NCBI GenBank assembly: GCA_004557075.1
Contig: SFEX01000008.1
Coordinates: 62,001 to 126,000 of the forward strand
Reading direction: 5' to 3'
Length of the DNA: 64,000 nucleotides
Source of the DNA: Clostridiales bacterium
Lineage (GTDB): Bacteria; Bacillota; Clostridia; Oscillospirales; Oscillospiraceae
Position 1 is the stretch's first letter. The number at the start of each line of letters is the position of its first letter. Of the stretch, positions 1 through 8,442 are shown in pieces. Under the pieces are notes generated by a model. It did no database searches, was not told where the DNA came from, and worked only from the letters and a program-made list of their open reading frames with translations. The translations under genes and the position numbers were made by a program.

Positions 1-891
1 GGCATCCCCATAGCGCTCGGCTCTGTGGTGCTGTCGCTTATAAATCTGCTCGACGCGGGACTGTGCATGTCCCGGCTCCAGGACGCCGTGGGCTACAGCT
101 ATAAGTATGCCAACACCCTGTACGGCGTTTACGGCAAGGCGCAGACGCTGTTCAATCTCCCTGCGGCCTTCATCACTCCGCTCACAATATCCATCGTTCC
201 CGCAATATCCGCCCAGCTCGCGCTTAAAAACAGGGCGCAGGCGGGTAAAATATCCGAGGACTCCCTGCGCATTTCAATGGCTGTCGCCCTGCCTATGGGC
301 GTCGGACTCGCGGTGCTCAGCGAGCCGATTATGAACGTTATTTATCCCACGGCTCACGAGGCCGGCGGGCTGCTGCTGTGCCTGCTGGGTATAGCGTCGG
401 TTTTCGTGTGCTTCTCGCTTATGAGCACCGCGGTGCTTCAGGCATCCGGCAACGAAAAGCTCACGCTCTACTCGATAATCGCGGGCGGCCTTGTCAAGAT
501 AACGATAAACTGGTTTATCATCGCAATCCCGTCGGTTAACATCTACGGAGCGCCTATCGGCACCATCTGCTGCTATGTGACAATGTGCGTGATGAACATC
601 ATTTTCATAAACCGCAGCCTCGATAAGAAGCTCTCCTTTAAGAACGTCTTTCTGAGACCGGCAGTGCCCAGCCTGATAATGGGTATCGCGGCATATGGCG
701 TGTTCTACCTGTGCTGCATGTTCATCGCACCCGACGGCAGGCTCGCAATGGCGCTTGATATGTGCATCGCCATAGCCGTAGCCGTGATAGTGTATGCCGT
801 TGCGGTGATAAAGCTTCGCGCCATAACGGCCGAGGATATGGCGCTCATCCCCAAGGGCGACAAGATAGCAAGGCTGCTGCATATGAGCTGA
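1..891 (+). CDS. spoVB: SpoVB/MurJ-type lipid flippase, 5' truncated by window edge
   Basis: Frame 1 is open from the first base, so this is the C-terminal 296 residues of a longer protein. It is a polytopic membrane protein of the polysaccharide-biosynthesis/MATE-like flippase group, with six or more hydrophobic segments and the loop KAQTLFNLPAAFITPLTISIVPAIS, shown here only to position it (residues about 47-70). Such proteins move lipid-linked oligosaccharides across the cytoplasmic membrane, and SpoVB acts in spore cortex formation. The context supports SpoVB (YabM): in Bacillus the gene lies just upstream of mazG-rqcP, and here it precedes hup-rqcP. Distinguishing SpoVB from a vegetative paralogue needs the missing N-terminus. 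Confidence 0.8.
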   Translation, partial: GIPIALGSVVLSLINLLDAGLCMSRLQDAVGYSYKYANTLYGVYGKAQTLFNLPAAFITPLTISIVPAISAQLALKNRAQAGKISEDSLRISMAVALPMGVGLAVLSEPIMNVIYPTAHEAGGLLLCLLGIASVFVCFSLMSTAVLQASGNEKLTLYSIIAGGLVKITINWFIIAIPSVNIYGAPIGTICCYVTMCVMNIIFINRSLDKKLSFKNVFLRPAVPSLIMGIAAYGVFYLCCMFIAPDGRLAMALDMCIAIAVAVIVYAVAVIKLRAITAEDMALIPKGDKIARLLHMS

Positions 892-925
892 TTTAAAATT
901 TAAACCGTCGTATTGAAAAAAACAC

Positions 926-954
926 TTGATAATCTTGCAGAAATATGGTAAATT
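926..954 (+). promoter_or_regulatory. Sigma-A-type promoter of the HU gene
   Basis: TTGATA (926-931), a 17-base spacer and TAAATT (949-954) form a near-consensus housekeeping promoter. It lies about 120 bases upstream of the HU start, leaving a long 5' leader. No other gene lies between. Confidence 0.7.
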
Positions 955-1077
955 CTCTATGCTTGTCTTATGCTCGCCATAGGGCATTTACAGTAAGTAA
1001 CCCGAAAAGCGCAAATAATGCGCGCGGGCTATCATAGAAACAAGGCAAATAGCCGCAGAATTTTAGGAGGATTACAC

Positions 1078-1353
1078 ATGAATAAGGCAGAACTCATCGC
1101 AGCCGTTGCCGATAAGACCGGCCTGTCCAAGAAAGATTCCGAGAAGGCCGTTAACGCAGCTTTTGATACCATAGTCGAGACTCTGGTGTCCGGCGAAAAG
1201 GTGCAGATGGTAGGTTTCGGCGTGTTTGATGTTAAGGAGCGCGGCGTTCGCATCGGCCGCAATCCCAAGACCCGCGAAGAGATCGAGATCCCCGCAAGCA
1301 AGGTTCCCTTCTTTAAGGCCGGTAAGGCTCTGAAGGACGCAGTTGCAGAGTGA
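1078..1353 (+). CDS. hup: HU family DNA-binding protein
   Basis: A 91-residue protein of the usual HU length. It begins [11 protein letters not shown], with the flanking arm signature [20 protein letters not shown] (about 45-64) that inserts into the DNA minor groove. HU dimers bend and compact the nucleoid. The start at 1078 was chosen because AGGAGG sits just ahead of ATTACACATG; an in-frame upstream ATG has no ribosome site. A strong terminator follows immediately. The neighbours spoVB and rqcP match the conserved Firmicutes cluster, in which mazG is missing here. Confidence 0.97.
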   Translation: MNKAELIAAVADKTGLSKKDSEKAVNAAFDTIVETLVSGEKVQMVGFGVFDVKERGVRIGRNPKTREEIEIPASKVPFFKAGKALKDAVAE

Positions 1354-1364
1354 TTTTAGAATTA

Positions 1365-1395
1365 ACAGCCGACGATGCACCGTCGGCTGTTTTTT
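1365..1395 (+). terminator. Rho-independent terminator after hup
   Basis: A perfect 10-bp stem (ACAGCCGACG paired with CGTCGGCTGT) with a 6-base loop is followed by six T. It separates hup from rqcP, so rqcP either relies on read-through or has a promoter hidden in the hairpin region. Confidence 0.9.
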
Positions 1396-1413
1396 CGTAT
1401 ATGGAGGTTTTTT

Positions 1414-1653
1414 ATGAGGCTTGACAAATATCTTAAAGTATCCCGCCTTATAAAGCGCAGAACGGTTGCAAACGAAGCCTGTGACGGAGAGAGAGTTTCC
1501 GTCAACGGCAGGCAGGTCAAGGCCAGCTATCAGGTGAAGGTCGGCGATATCATTGAGATCGCCTTCGGCCAGCGAAGCCTGAAGGTCGAGGTACTCGCCG
1601 TGAGCGAGAACGCGAGAAAAGAGGACGCCCCCGCCATGTATCGGGAGCTATAA
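1414..1653 (+). CDS. rqcP: S4-domain RNA-binding protein RqcP
   Basis: A 79-residue protein made almost entirely of one S4 RNA-binding domain, MRLDKYLKVSRLIKRRTVA. It matches the YabO/RqcP and Hsp15 group. RqcP works with RqcH on stalled 50S subunits in bacterial ribosome quality control (alanine tailing). The start at 1414 is preceded by GGAGGTTTTTT; an upstream in-frame ATG at 1375 lies inside the hup terminator and is rejected. In B. subtilis yabP, yabQ and divIC follow, but here a hairpin-rich repeat and an unrelated opposite-strand gene follow, so the spore part of the cluster is missing or moved. Confidence 0.9.
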   Translation: MRLDKYLKVSRLIKRRTVANEACDGERVSVNGRQVKASYQVKVGDIIEIAFGQRSLKVEVLAVSENARKEDAPAMYREL

Positions 1654-1655
1654 GC

Positions 1656-1806
1656 GCCGGCTGACGCTCCTCGCCGGAGAGGCGATTCGCGTTGAGATTG
1701 GCAATAGTCGTTATTGCGTCAGCCCACGCCCGCAGGCATTTCACACGCCGAAGGCGTATTTCACGCGCAAAGCGCATTTCACAAATTCACGAAGTGAATT
1801 TATTTC
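1656..1806. repeat. Hairpin-array intergenic repeat with ATTTCAC spacers
   Basis: An outer inverted repeat (GGCTGACGC at 1659, GCGTCAGCC ending at 1725) is followed by three small hairpins: ACGCCGAAGGCGT (1745-1757), GCGCAAAGCGC (1765-1775) and AAATTCACGAAGTGAATTT (1783-1801). The hairpins are separated by the 7-base spacer ATTTCAC. The design recalls REP/BIME-type elements. A similar but not identical array occurs at 16820-16915. Confidence 0.6.
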
Positions 1807-1810
1807 ATTG

Positions 1811-1838
1811 AAAAAAGCACCCGTAAGGGTGCTTTTTT
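1811..1838. terminator. Bidirectional terminator between convergent genes
   Basis: AAAAAAGCACCC and GGGTGCTTTTTT form a 12-bp stem around a GTAA loop, with A and T tracts on both sides. It can terminate rqcP on the plus strand and the P-loop gene on the minus strand. Confidence 0.85.
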
Positions 1839-1842
1839 CTGG

Positions 1843-2256
1843 TCAGATCATATATTTTCTAATGGCCTCGCCGACCGTGTCGGGGTCGATGGTGGCGCTT
1901 ATTACAAATTCAATGTTTTCTCTGTTGGAGAAGCTCTCGAGCCAATCAAGAAATTCGCCGAAAAGGACGGGATCCTTGTTGCTCACGATTTTATAGAAGT
2001 TATCAATGAAAACGTGGGTGATGTCATAGTTGCCGGAATGCAGCCCGCAGATAAAGCCCTTGATAAACTCATAGGAGCCTATGTCATAGGAGCCTGCTTC
2101 AATAAGGCGTGCCTGATAAGGGATATCGAAGGTGAGCTTTTTTTCCTTCTCGATACAGACGACGTCGCCGTTTTCCATTGCAACTGCCTCGCGGACGAGA
2201 TCGACTAAACGCTTGGTCTTTCCGGAACCCTTCAGACCCATAATTAACTTAACCAT
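1843..2256 (-). CDS. Small P-loop ATPase-like protein, function unknown
   Basis: A 137-residue protein with an N-terminal Walker A motif GLKGSGKTKR (about 7-16) and a hydrophobic-acidic strand THVFIDNF (about 104) that could be Walker B. No further domain is recognised. The ATG at 2256 was chosen because AGGAGAG lies 8 bases upstream; the GTG at 2265 overlaps that site. It lies downstream of pgi on the same strand, with about 150 bases between. Nucleotide binding is supported by the motif; the biological role is not known. Confidence 0.7.
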   Translation of the reverse strand: MVKLIMGLKGSGKTKRLVDLVREAVAMENGDVVCIEKEKKLTFDIPYQARLIEAGSYDIGSYEFIKGFICGLHSGNYDITHVFIDNFYKIVSNKDPVLFGEFLDWLESFSNRENIEFVISATIDPDTVGEAIRKYMI

Positions 2257-2408
2257 TGGGATCACTCTCCTTGCCTTAATAATTATGTGTACTTATTGAT
2301 AATGGTTGTTTTATTAAAAATAGATTACCATTTTTCCTAATGCAAAGCAAGTACAAATATGTTAAAAATATAAAAACCACTCAGGTAAGAAAAGATTTCC
2401 GGGTACAG

Positions 2409-3683
2409 TCAGACGCCGGGCTTGCCGAGCATCCTGAACATATTCTTCTTGTACGCCTCAACACCGGGCTGGTCAAAGGGATTTACGCCCGACATATATC
2501 CGGACAGAGCGCAGGCAAGCTCGAAGAAGCAGACAAGTGCCGCAAATCCGGCCTCGTCCCTCGCGGGAACGGAGACGGTGATGTTCGGAACGCCGCCCGC
2601 GATATGCGCTGCCTTGACCGCCTCGGCAGCCGTAAGGCAGATATCGAACATATCCTTTCCAGCAAGATAGTTCAGGCCGTCCGGGTCGCCCATCTCAAAC
2701 GGAACGGAATAGCCGCGCACGGGCCCATCAAACCTGACGATAGTCTCCATGAGCGTGCGGGGGCCGTCCTGTATATACTGCCCCATGGAGTGCAGGTCGG
2801 CGGTGAACTCGACAGAGGCGGGGTAGATGCCGATACCGTTTTTGCCCTCGCTCTCACCGTAAAGCTGCTTCCACCACTCTGCCATGAAGCGGAAGGAGGG
2901 CTCGTAGCAGCCGAGTATCTCAATGCTGCGGCCGTTGCGGTACATATGCTGCCTTGCGGCGGCGTACTGCCAGGCGGGGTTTTCGGGTGAGCGCAGGTCG
3001 AGTGCCTTGAACTCCTCGACAGCGCAATTGATAACGGTTTTAACGTCTATACCGGCGACCGCCATGGGCAGGAGCCCCACGGCCGAGAGCACACTGTATC
3101 TGCCGCCGACGTCGTCGGGAACGACGAAGCACTCCCAGCCCTCGGCGTCCGCAAGGGATTTGAGCACACCGCGATGCGCGTCGGTGGTAGCGAAAATGTG
3201 CTTTTTTGCGGCGACGCCGTACTTATCCTTTAAAAGCTTTCTGAAAATGCGGAAAGCAAGCGCAGGCTCGAGCGTGGTGCCGGATTTCGAGATAACGTTT
3301 AAGTCAAAGTCCATGTCTCCGAGCTGTAGCAGAATATCGTTCAACGAGTCGGGGGAGAGCCCGTTGCCGACGAAAAACACCTTGGGATCGTCGGGCGCGG
3401 GAACGGGGCGCAGAAGCTCTATAGCTCCGCGGGCGCCTAAATACGAGCCGCCGATGCCGATGACCACAAGAGCCTTTGAACGGCTGCGTATGCGTCCTGC
3501 CGCGCTTAAAATAGCCTTCAGCTCGCCATCCTTGATGCGCTGGGGAAGCTGAAGCCAACCGGTGAAATCGCTGCCCGCGCCGGAACCGTCGCTGAGCGTG
3601 CGGTGCGCCTCGGCGGCAGCGGCAAAATCCAGCTCCGCAGGGTCAAAAAAGGCAGAAGTGCCGGATAAATCAACTTTAACCAT
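2409..3683 (-). CDS. pgi: Glucose-6-phosphate isomerase
   Basis: A 424-residue cytosolic enzyme interconverting glucose-6-phosphate and fructose-6-phosphate in glycolysis and gluconeogenesis. Its length fits the short bacterial PGI form. Two SIS sugar-isomerase folds are visible. The signatures are VIGIGGSYLGARGAIELL (about 73-90), the phosphate-binding SKSGTTLEP (about 134), GGRYSVLSAVGLLP (about 192), and a C-terminal lysine region near YKKNMF. The start at 3683 is preceded by CGGAGG. The gene stands alone apart from the small P-loop gene downstream. Confidence 0.97.
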   Translation of the reverse strand: MVKVDLSGTSAFFDPAELDFAAAAEAHRTLSDGSGAGSDFTGWLQLPQRIKDGELKAILSAAGRIRSRSKALVVIGIGGSYLGARGAIELLRPVPAPDDPKVFFVGNGLSPDSLNDILLQLGDMDFDLNVISKSGTTLEPALAFRIFRKLLKDKYGVAAKKHIFATTDAHRGVLKSLADAEGWECFVVPDDVGGRYSVLSAVGLLPMAVAGIDVKTVINCAVEEFKALDLRSPENPAWQYAAARQHMYRNGRSIEILGCYEPSFRFMAEWWKQLYGESEGKNGIGIYPASVEFTADLHSMGQYIQDGPRTLMETIVRFDGPVRGYSVPFEMGDPDGLNYLAGKDMFDICLTAAEAVKAAHIAGGVPNITVSVPARDEAGFAALVCFFELACALSGYMSGVNPFDQPGVEAYKKNMFRMLGKPGV

Positions 3684-3813
3684 GGTTATCCTCCGTATAC
3701 AAATATGTATAATCAGATATTATACTACCATGTAATGAAAAAGCAAGGATAATTTGACGGAGTGGGGAACGCACAACGCTATATAGCGGGATTAGGCGAT
3801 AAAGTGGTGGAAA

Positions 3814-4959
3814 TTACCCTAATCCGACGAAGCTTTTGATGAGATGAATAAATACTCCGCCAAAGCTTGCGCTGTCTACGGAGCTTCCGGCAAGAAGGGC
3901 TACCTCGCGGAACGGCTCGCCGTTCAGCATGATATTCAGAGTGCCTATGCGCTGACCCTGCTCGACAGGCGCGGCTATGGACTCGGGCAGCTCCAGCGAA
4001 TAGCTTATCTCGCCCGAACCGTTTTTCTCGATAAGCGCGGCCTCCGGCCCGTCGTATACCGGCTGCACGGAGTCGGCGCTGCCGAGAGTTACCAGCACCG
4101 GCGGCAGAACGTCCGGACTGCGGAGAGGGCAGAGCTTATAGTTTGCAAAGCCGTAGTTTAGCAGCGCTTTCGCGTCGTCGTTTCTCGCTTCGATAGTCTC
4201 GCCGTGCATGATGACGGCTATGAATTCAATGCCGTCGCGCTCGGCGGTAGCGGAAAGGCAGTACATCGCCTCGTTCGTGAAGCCGGTTTTCAGCCCCGTG
4301 CAGCCCTCGTAATAATACACGAGCTTGTTGGTGTTCGACAGGCCGAATTCGCCGTTTCTTATTGAGTCCATCCAGATGGTGCTGTAGTCCTTGATGAGCT
4401 CGTGGCGGATCAGCTCGCGGCTCATGACGGCTATATCATATGCGCTGGTATAGTGCTCGGGGTCTTCAAAAAGACCGGTGCAGTTGCAAAAATGCGTATC
4501 CTTCAGTCCAAGCTGCGCCGCACGCTCGTTCATCTTCTGCACAAACGCCTGCTCCGAGCCGCACAGGTGCTCCGCCATTGCGACGGCGCAGTCGTTTGCC
4601 GATACTACGGCGATGCACTTTAGCATCTCGTGGACGCTCATTTTTTCGCCCTCCTCGAGGAAAACGTTGCTCCCGCCGAAAGAGGCTGCCCGCGCCGAGG
4701 CGATAACCGTATCGTCAAGGCTGATATCGCCGCGGTCCACCGCTTCAATTATGAGAAGCAGGGTCATGACCTTGGTGACGCTGGCAGGCGGCATGCGCTC
4801 GTGGGCGTTCTTTTCGTATATGGTTTCGCCCGTTTCTTTTTCCGTCAGGATGGCGGAAGGCGCGGAGATATCTATTGCATCGTCGCTTAGTGTCTCGATC
4901 GCATACGCCGGCGCCGTAAGCAGCAGCGCGGCAAGAACAGTGCAGACTAATCTTTTCAT
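3814..4959 (-). CDS. dacF: D-alanyl-D-alanine carboxypeptidase (PBP5/DacF family)
   Basis: A 381-residue exported serine peptidase that trims the terminal D-Ala of peptidoglycan stem peptides. A signal peptide (MKRLVCTVLAALLLTAPAYA) is followed by the catalytic tetrad ASVTK (Ser60, Lys63), the second motif SAN (about 119) and KTG in GLKTGFT (about 223). The C-terminus holds a PBP5_C-like beta region and a weak amphipathic tail. The symbol is tentative, since DacA, DacB and DacF paralogues share these motifs. Transcribed away from the AI-2E-type permease. Confidence 0.92.
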   Translation of the reverse strand: MKRLVCTVLAALLLTAPAYAIETLSDDAIDISAPSAILTEKETGETIYEKNAHERMPPASVTKVMTLLLIIEAVDRGDISLDDTVIASARAASFGGSNVFLEEGEKMSVHEMLKCIAVVSANDCAVAMAEHLCGSEQAFVQKMNERAAQLGLKDTHFCNCTGLFEDPEHYTSAYDIAVMSRELIRHELIKDYSTIWMDSIRNGEFGLSNTNKLVYYYEGCTGLKTGFTNEAMYCLSATAERDGIEFIAVIMHGETIEARNDDAKALLNYGFANYKLCPLRSPDVLPPVLVTLGSADSVQPVYDGPEAALIEKNGSGEISYSLELPESIAAPVEQGQRIGTLNIMLNGEPFREVALLAGSSVDSASFGGVFIHLIKSFVGLG

Positions 4960-5278
4960 GGCTTATCCCTCCAATTGCTTAATTCTATGAGCTATGAGAA
5001 GAATAATGTACTCAGGTTGCAAAATTATGCTTTATTCGACAAAAAAATGAATTAGCGTGTGCAGCGCGATAGTGTGAACAAGCATTGAATATCAAGGATT
5101 TTGAACATTTTCAACAGAGTTTTCAACATCCCATGCTTTCGGATTACTCATTTTTGGTTAACATAACATACAAAACATAAGGCTTGTATTCACTGTGATA
5201 GAAATTTTTACATAATAGTTATTGACCTTAAATGCAAGTGAGAGTAAAATCAAAATGTCAGAGCACGGAGGTGGAAAC
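4960..5278. other. Divergent intergenic region, no gene seen
   Basis: 319 bases between the divergently transcribed carboxypeptidase and permease genes. It is AT-rich and must hold both promoters, but I see no convincing paired -35/-10, riboswitch or repeat. Confidence 0.5.
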
Positions 5279-6562
5279 TTGAACAACAAACATAAATATT
5301 CTCAATATTTTGGCTGGGGGCTGACGGCCTTTGCCGTTGTCGCGGCCGGAATATTGTTTTATTTCGGTATCGACTATATGGGGAAGCTGTTTGACACCAT
5401 AAGAATGCTTATCGGCATCCTCAGCCCGTTCATATGGGGTCTTGTCATCTCCTATTTGCTGATGCCCTCGATGGTGACATACGAGGAGAAGATGTTTGAT
5501 CCGCTGCTGGAGAAGCTGAAAAAGAAGTTCCCCAAGCTGAAAATAGGAAAGAAGCTCTCCCGTGTGCTCGCGGTCACGCTGGCAGAGATAGTGCTGGTTA
5601 TCCTCATAGCGGCGCTCATATATCTCATAGTGCCGCAGGTCTATGACAGCATCGCTACCATTATCGCCAACAGCCCGAGCTATTTTGACTCGGCCTACAG
5701 CTCGATAGATAACCTCCTGCGCGATTACCCGGTCATCGAGGAATACGCAACGAAGATTTTCGGCAACATCACCGACGCGCTGACAAAATGGGTATCGAAC
5801 ACCGTCCTGCCCGGTATGGAGAGCGTTGTAACGAATATCACCACCGGCGTTTACTATGTGCTCAGGGCGGTTTATAACATCGTTATCGGAATAATTGTTT
5901 CGGTGTATATCCTCTATAACAGGGAGCCTTTCCGCGCGCATTATAAGAAATTCATGTACAGCATCTTTTCGCCCAAGACTGCGATGAAGGTAAACTCTGC
6001 CCTGAAATTCGCAGACAGGACTTTCATGGGCTTTATAACCGGCAAGCTCCTTGACTCGGCGATCATAGGCGTCATATGCTATATCGGCTGCCTTGTGCTG
6101 AAAATGCCGTATGCGCTGCTGATAGCGGTGATAGTCGGCGTGACGAATATCATACCGTTTTTCGGACCGTTTATCGGCGCCGTACCCTCGGCACTGCTGA
6201 TACTGCTGGTCGACCCGAAGATGTGCATGTGGTTTATCATCTTCATCATCGTGCTCCAGCAGATAGACGGCAACATAATCGGCCCGAAGATACTCGGCAC
6301 CTCCATCGGCATAAACGGCTTCTGGGTGCTGTTTTCGATCATATTCTTCGGCGGGCTGTTCGGCTTCTGGGGCATGCTGCTGGGCGTGCCGGTGTTCGTC
6401 ATAATTTATACCGGTGTGGAGATGCTCGTAAACAGGAAGCTTGAAAAGGAGAATATTCCGACAGACCCGGCGGCTTTTGTGGACCTTGACTATATAGACC
6501 CGGAAACGGGAGAGCTGATCAAGGTGGAAAAATCGGAAAATGAGCCGGATGAAAGCAAGTAG
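5279..6562 (+). CDS. AI-2E family (PerM/YdiK-like) membrane permease
   Basis: A polytopic membrane protein of about 427 residues with the UPF0118/AI-2E transporter layout. Two N-terminal helices are followed by a long extramembrane stretch and then five helices containing GVTNIIPFFGPFIGAVP and the Q-rich helix FIIVLQQIDGNIIGPKILG. Characterised relatives export autoinducer-2 or act as Na+(Li+)/H+ antiporters, so the substrate is not predictable. TTG at 5279 is preferred because GGAGGTGG ends 5 bases upstream; other in-frame starts (TTG 5222, ATG 5255) lack a ribosome site. The C-terminus is acidic and soluble. Confidence 0.88.
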   Translation: MNNKHKYSQYFGWGLTAFAVVAAGILFYFGIDYMGKLFDTIRMLIGILSPFIWGLVISYLLMPSMVTYEEKMFDPLLEKLKKKFPKLKIGKKLSRVLAVTLAEIVLVILIAALIYLIVPQVYDSIATIIANSPSYFDSAYSSIDNLLRDYPVIEEYATKIFGNITDALTKWVSNTVLPGMESVVTNITTGVYYVLRAVYNIVIGIIVSVYILYNREPFRAHYKKFMYSIFSPKTAMKVNSALKFADRTFMGFITGKLLDSAIIGVICYIGCLVLKMPYALLIAVIVGVTNIIPFFGPFIGAVPSALLILLVDPKMCMWFIIFIIVLQQIDGNIIGPKILGTSIGINGFWVLFSIIFFGGLFGFWGMLLGVPVFVIIYTGVEMLVNRKLEKENIPTDPAAFVDLDYIDPETGELIKVEKSENEPDESK

Positions 6563-6635
6563 CTAAAAGATTAAAGCACTCCGTCTTGCAGGCGGAGTGC
6601 TATGAGCTTCCGGAGAAAAAATAGCCGAAAAGTGC

Positions 6636-6664
6636 TTGACTTTATGATGAAACTGAATTATAAT
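6636..6664 (+). promoter_or_regulatory. Promoter of tRNA-Ser
   Basis: TTGACT (6636-6641), a 17-base spacer and TATAAT (6659-6664), ending 41 bases before the mature tRNA 5' end. Confidence 0.85.
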
Positions 6665-6705
6665 AGGCAAGCTGATTGGTCAGCAAAGTTAATATTTTCA
6701 TACTC

Positions 6706-6798
6706 GGAGAAGTCGCGTAGTCCGGCCGAGCGCGCACGATTGGAAATCGTGTAACACCCATAAGGTGTTCGAGGGTTCAAATCCCTCCTTCTCCGCCA
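6706..6798 (+). tRNA. tRNA-Ser(GGA)
   Basis: A 93-base class II tRNA with acceptor GGAGAAG/CTTCTCC, discriminator G and encoded CCA. The anticodon stem CACGA/TCGTG encloses loop TTGGAAA, anticodon GGA. A long variable arm (ACACCCATAAGGTGT) confirms serine identity. It has its own promoter and terminator. Confidence 0.97.
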
Positions 6799-6835
6799 AA
6801 AATCGATAAGCACCGTCAGGTGCTTATCGATTTTT
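6799..6835 (+). terminator. Terminator after tRNA-Ser
   Basis: A long perfect hairpin, AAAATCGATAAGCACC...GGTGCTTATCGATTTTT, starting directly after the CCA end. Confidence 0.9.
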
Positions 6836-6925
6836 ACTTCTTCACTATTACATCTTCACTCTTCACTAAATTCGTCAAGTCGATTTTTGGAAGTAATAAG
6901 TAATAGTGAAAAGTGAATAAGTATT
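6836..6925. repeat. Short inverted-repeat tract (TTCACTATTAC / GTAATAGTGAA)
   Basis: Repeated TTCACT words on the left and their complements (AGTAATAGTGAA, AGTGAATAAGTA) on the right give a loose inverted repeat between tRNA-Ser and the XRE gene. It looks like a small interspersed repeat; no ends or target duplication could be defined. Confidence 0.35.
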
Positions 6926-7291
6926 TTACTTCGTCCCTTTACAAAAATCAAGGTGCTGCCGATAAGGGCAGCACCACGTTTTTTGTTTTCGCAATCCTTT
7001 TGCAAGTGCAATTAGATTATCAAGTTGCTCGTTATTTAGTGATTTGGCAATATCCAAAAGCTCATTCGCTTTCATAGGATTGGTTGACTTGATATCAAAG
7101 AAATCCCTTGGTTCTATACTAAAGTAATCGCAGATATAAAAGAAAGTCGTCATTGAGGGCAGATTCACTCCGTTCTCAATATTGTTGATATAACCGGCGC
7201 TTTGACCAATCGACAGGCTCATGTCTCTTGCTGAAACGCCTTTGTTTATGCGAAGCTCGGTTAGCCTTTTGATGAAAGCTTCTTTTTCCAT
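6926..7291 (-). CDS. XRE-family transcriptional regulator
   Basis: A 121-residue DNA-binding protein with an N-terminal helix-turn-helix (VSARDMSLSIGQSAGYINNIE, split here: VSARDMSLSIGQ then SAGYINNIENG, about 19-41) and FFYICDYFSIEPRDFFD, the usual XRE cap. The C-terminal 40 residues (leucine-rich helix, then a Cys-containing tail) carry no known domain. Transcribed together with, and downstream of, the hydrolase gene at 7307 with only 15 bases between. The target is unknown. Confidence 0.85.
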   Translation of the reverse strand: MEKEAFIKRLTELRINKGVSARDMSLSIGQSAGYINNIENGVNLPSMTTFFYICDYFSIEPRDFFDIKSTNPMKANELLDIAKSLNNEQLDNLIALAKGLRKQKTWCCPYRQHLDFCKGTK

Positions 7292-7306
7292 AGTCCCACA
7301 ACCTTT

Positions 7307-8236
7307 TCACCACTGCCTTTCAACGAACCTCTTTGCTTTCTCAAGCGCTTCTTTGCCTTCGGGGACGGCCTCATGGAATTGAATATAATCATGGAACATT
7401 CTGTCACCGATCTCCAGCTCCACTTTAACGCCCTGCGCTGTCATGCGCTCGGCAACGGATGTGGTGTCGCTCAGCAGAAGCTCATGTCCGCCTGCGCACA
7501 GGAACATGGGCGGAAAACCCGTGAAGTCTGCGAATGCGGGCGATATGTACGGGTCGTTGCGATCCTGGCCTTTGCAGAAGGCGTAGATATTGCTGTCCAA
7601 TATCATGTTGCGTATCTCATCAGTCATGTGACCGCGCCGGTGGCCGAACAGAACATCGTTTTGATAATTTTCAATGTAGCTGCTGCCGCTCGCCGTGGTG
7701 TCCGCAAGCGGTGAAAAGCACAGCCCGCAGCGCGGCATGGGGAAGCCCCCGTCCCGCAGCTTCAGCAGGAAGGCAAGCGCGAGGTTGCCTCCGGCAGAAT
7801 CGCCCACCACAACGATGTTCTCCGGCGCATAGCGCTTTGTCAGCTCATTCCACAGCGCCATGGCCTGCTCCAACTGCACTGGGCAGCGATGCTCCGGCGC
7901 AAGATCATAGTCGAGAAATGCGACCTCGGCGCCGATAGAACGGCCCAGCTCTACGGCTGTATTCCTGTAGATATTAGCCAGTCCCGCGAGATATGCGCCG
8001 CCGTGGAAACACAGCACCAGCCGCCCGTTGGGAGCAGTGCCCCGCAGAGAGCCAAGCTCATACCTCACACCGTCCGGCGTTTTGCACTGAGAAAGCTCTA
8101 AATCCGCCGCAAGGCGGGTGTTGAAGGTCGTTTCGGTGATATGCTGCATAGCCCCGATCGTATCCGGGCGCCTGGTGGGGTTCATATTGGCAAAATGCCG
8201 CATAACAAAACGGTAAGCAGAAGCCTTGACAGACAT
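7307..8236 (-). CDS. Alpha/beta hydrolase, hormone-sensitive-lipase-type esterase
   Basis: A cytosolic serine hydrolase of about 309 residues. HGGAYLAG (oxyanion HGG motif, about 79) and the nucleophile elbow VVGDSAGGN (Ser about 148) place it in the HSL/family IV esterases. The catalytic Asp/His probably lie in the C-terminal GGHELLLSD and FHDYIQF segments. The natural ester substrate is unknown. ATG 8236 is chosen: GGAGGAAGG lies 5 bases upstream, while the ATG at 8251 overlaps the ribosome site. Likely co-transcribed with the XRE gene. Confidence 0.88.
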   Translation of the reverse strand: MSVKASAYRFVMRHFANMNPTRRPDTIGAMQHITETTFNTRLAADLELSQCKTPDGVRYELGSLRGTAPNGRLVLCFHGGAYLAGLANIYRNTAVELGRSIGAEVAFLDYDLAPEHRCPVQLEQAMALWNELTKRYAPENIVVVGDSAGGNLALAFLLKLRDGGFPMPRCGLCFSPLADTTASGSSYIENYQNDVLFGHRRGHMTDEIRNMILDSNIYAFCKGQDRNDPYISPAFADFTGFPPMFLCAGGHELLLSDTTSVAERMTAQGVKVELEIGDRMFHDYIQFHEAVPEGKEALEKAKRFVERQW

Positions 8237-8442
8237 AATACCTTCCTCCATAGTCCATATAATATAAGTCTATTTTAATTGTAAGAGCGACAGTATTCAA
8301 GAGCCATTCTGTTTTTTTGAACCCATTCTTTATAAAGTCATGTCAAATCATGTTGAATTAATGCGGATTATATGATGTTGTGTAATTGTGGTAATGGCTT
8401 TTATAGTCAAAACCGCCAAATAGAGAAAAGAGGATGAATACT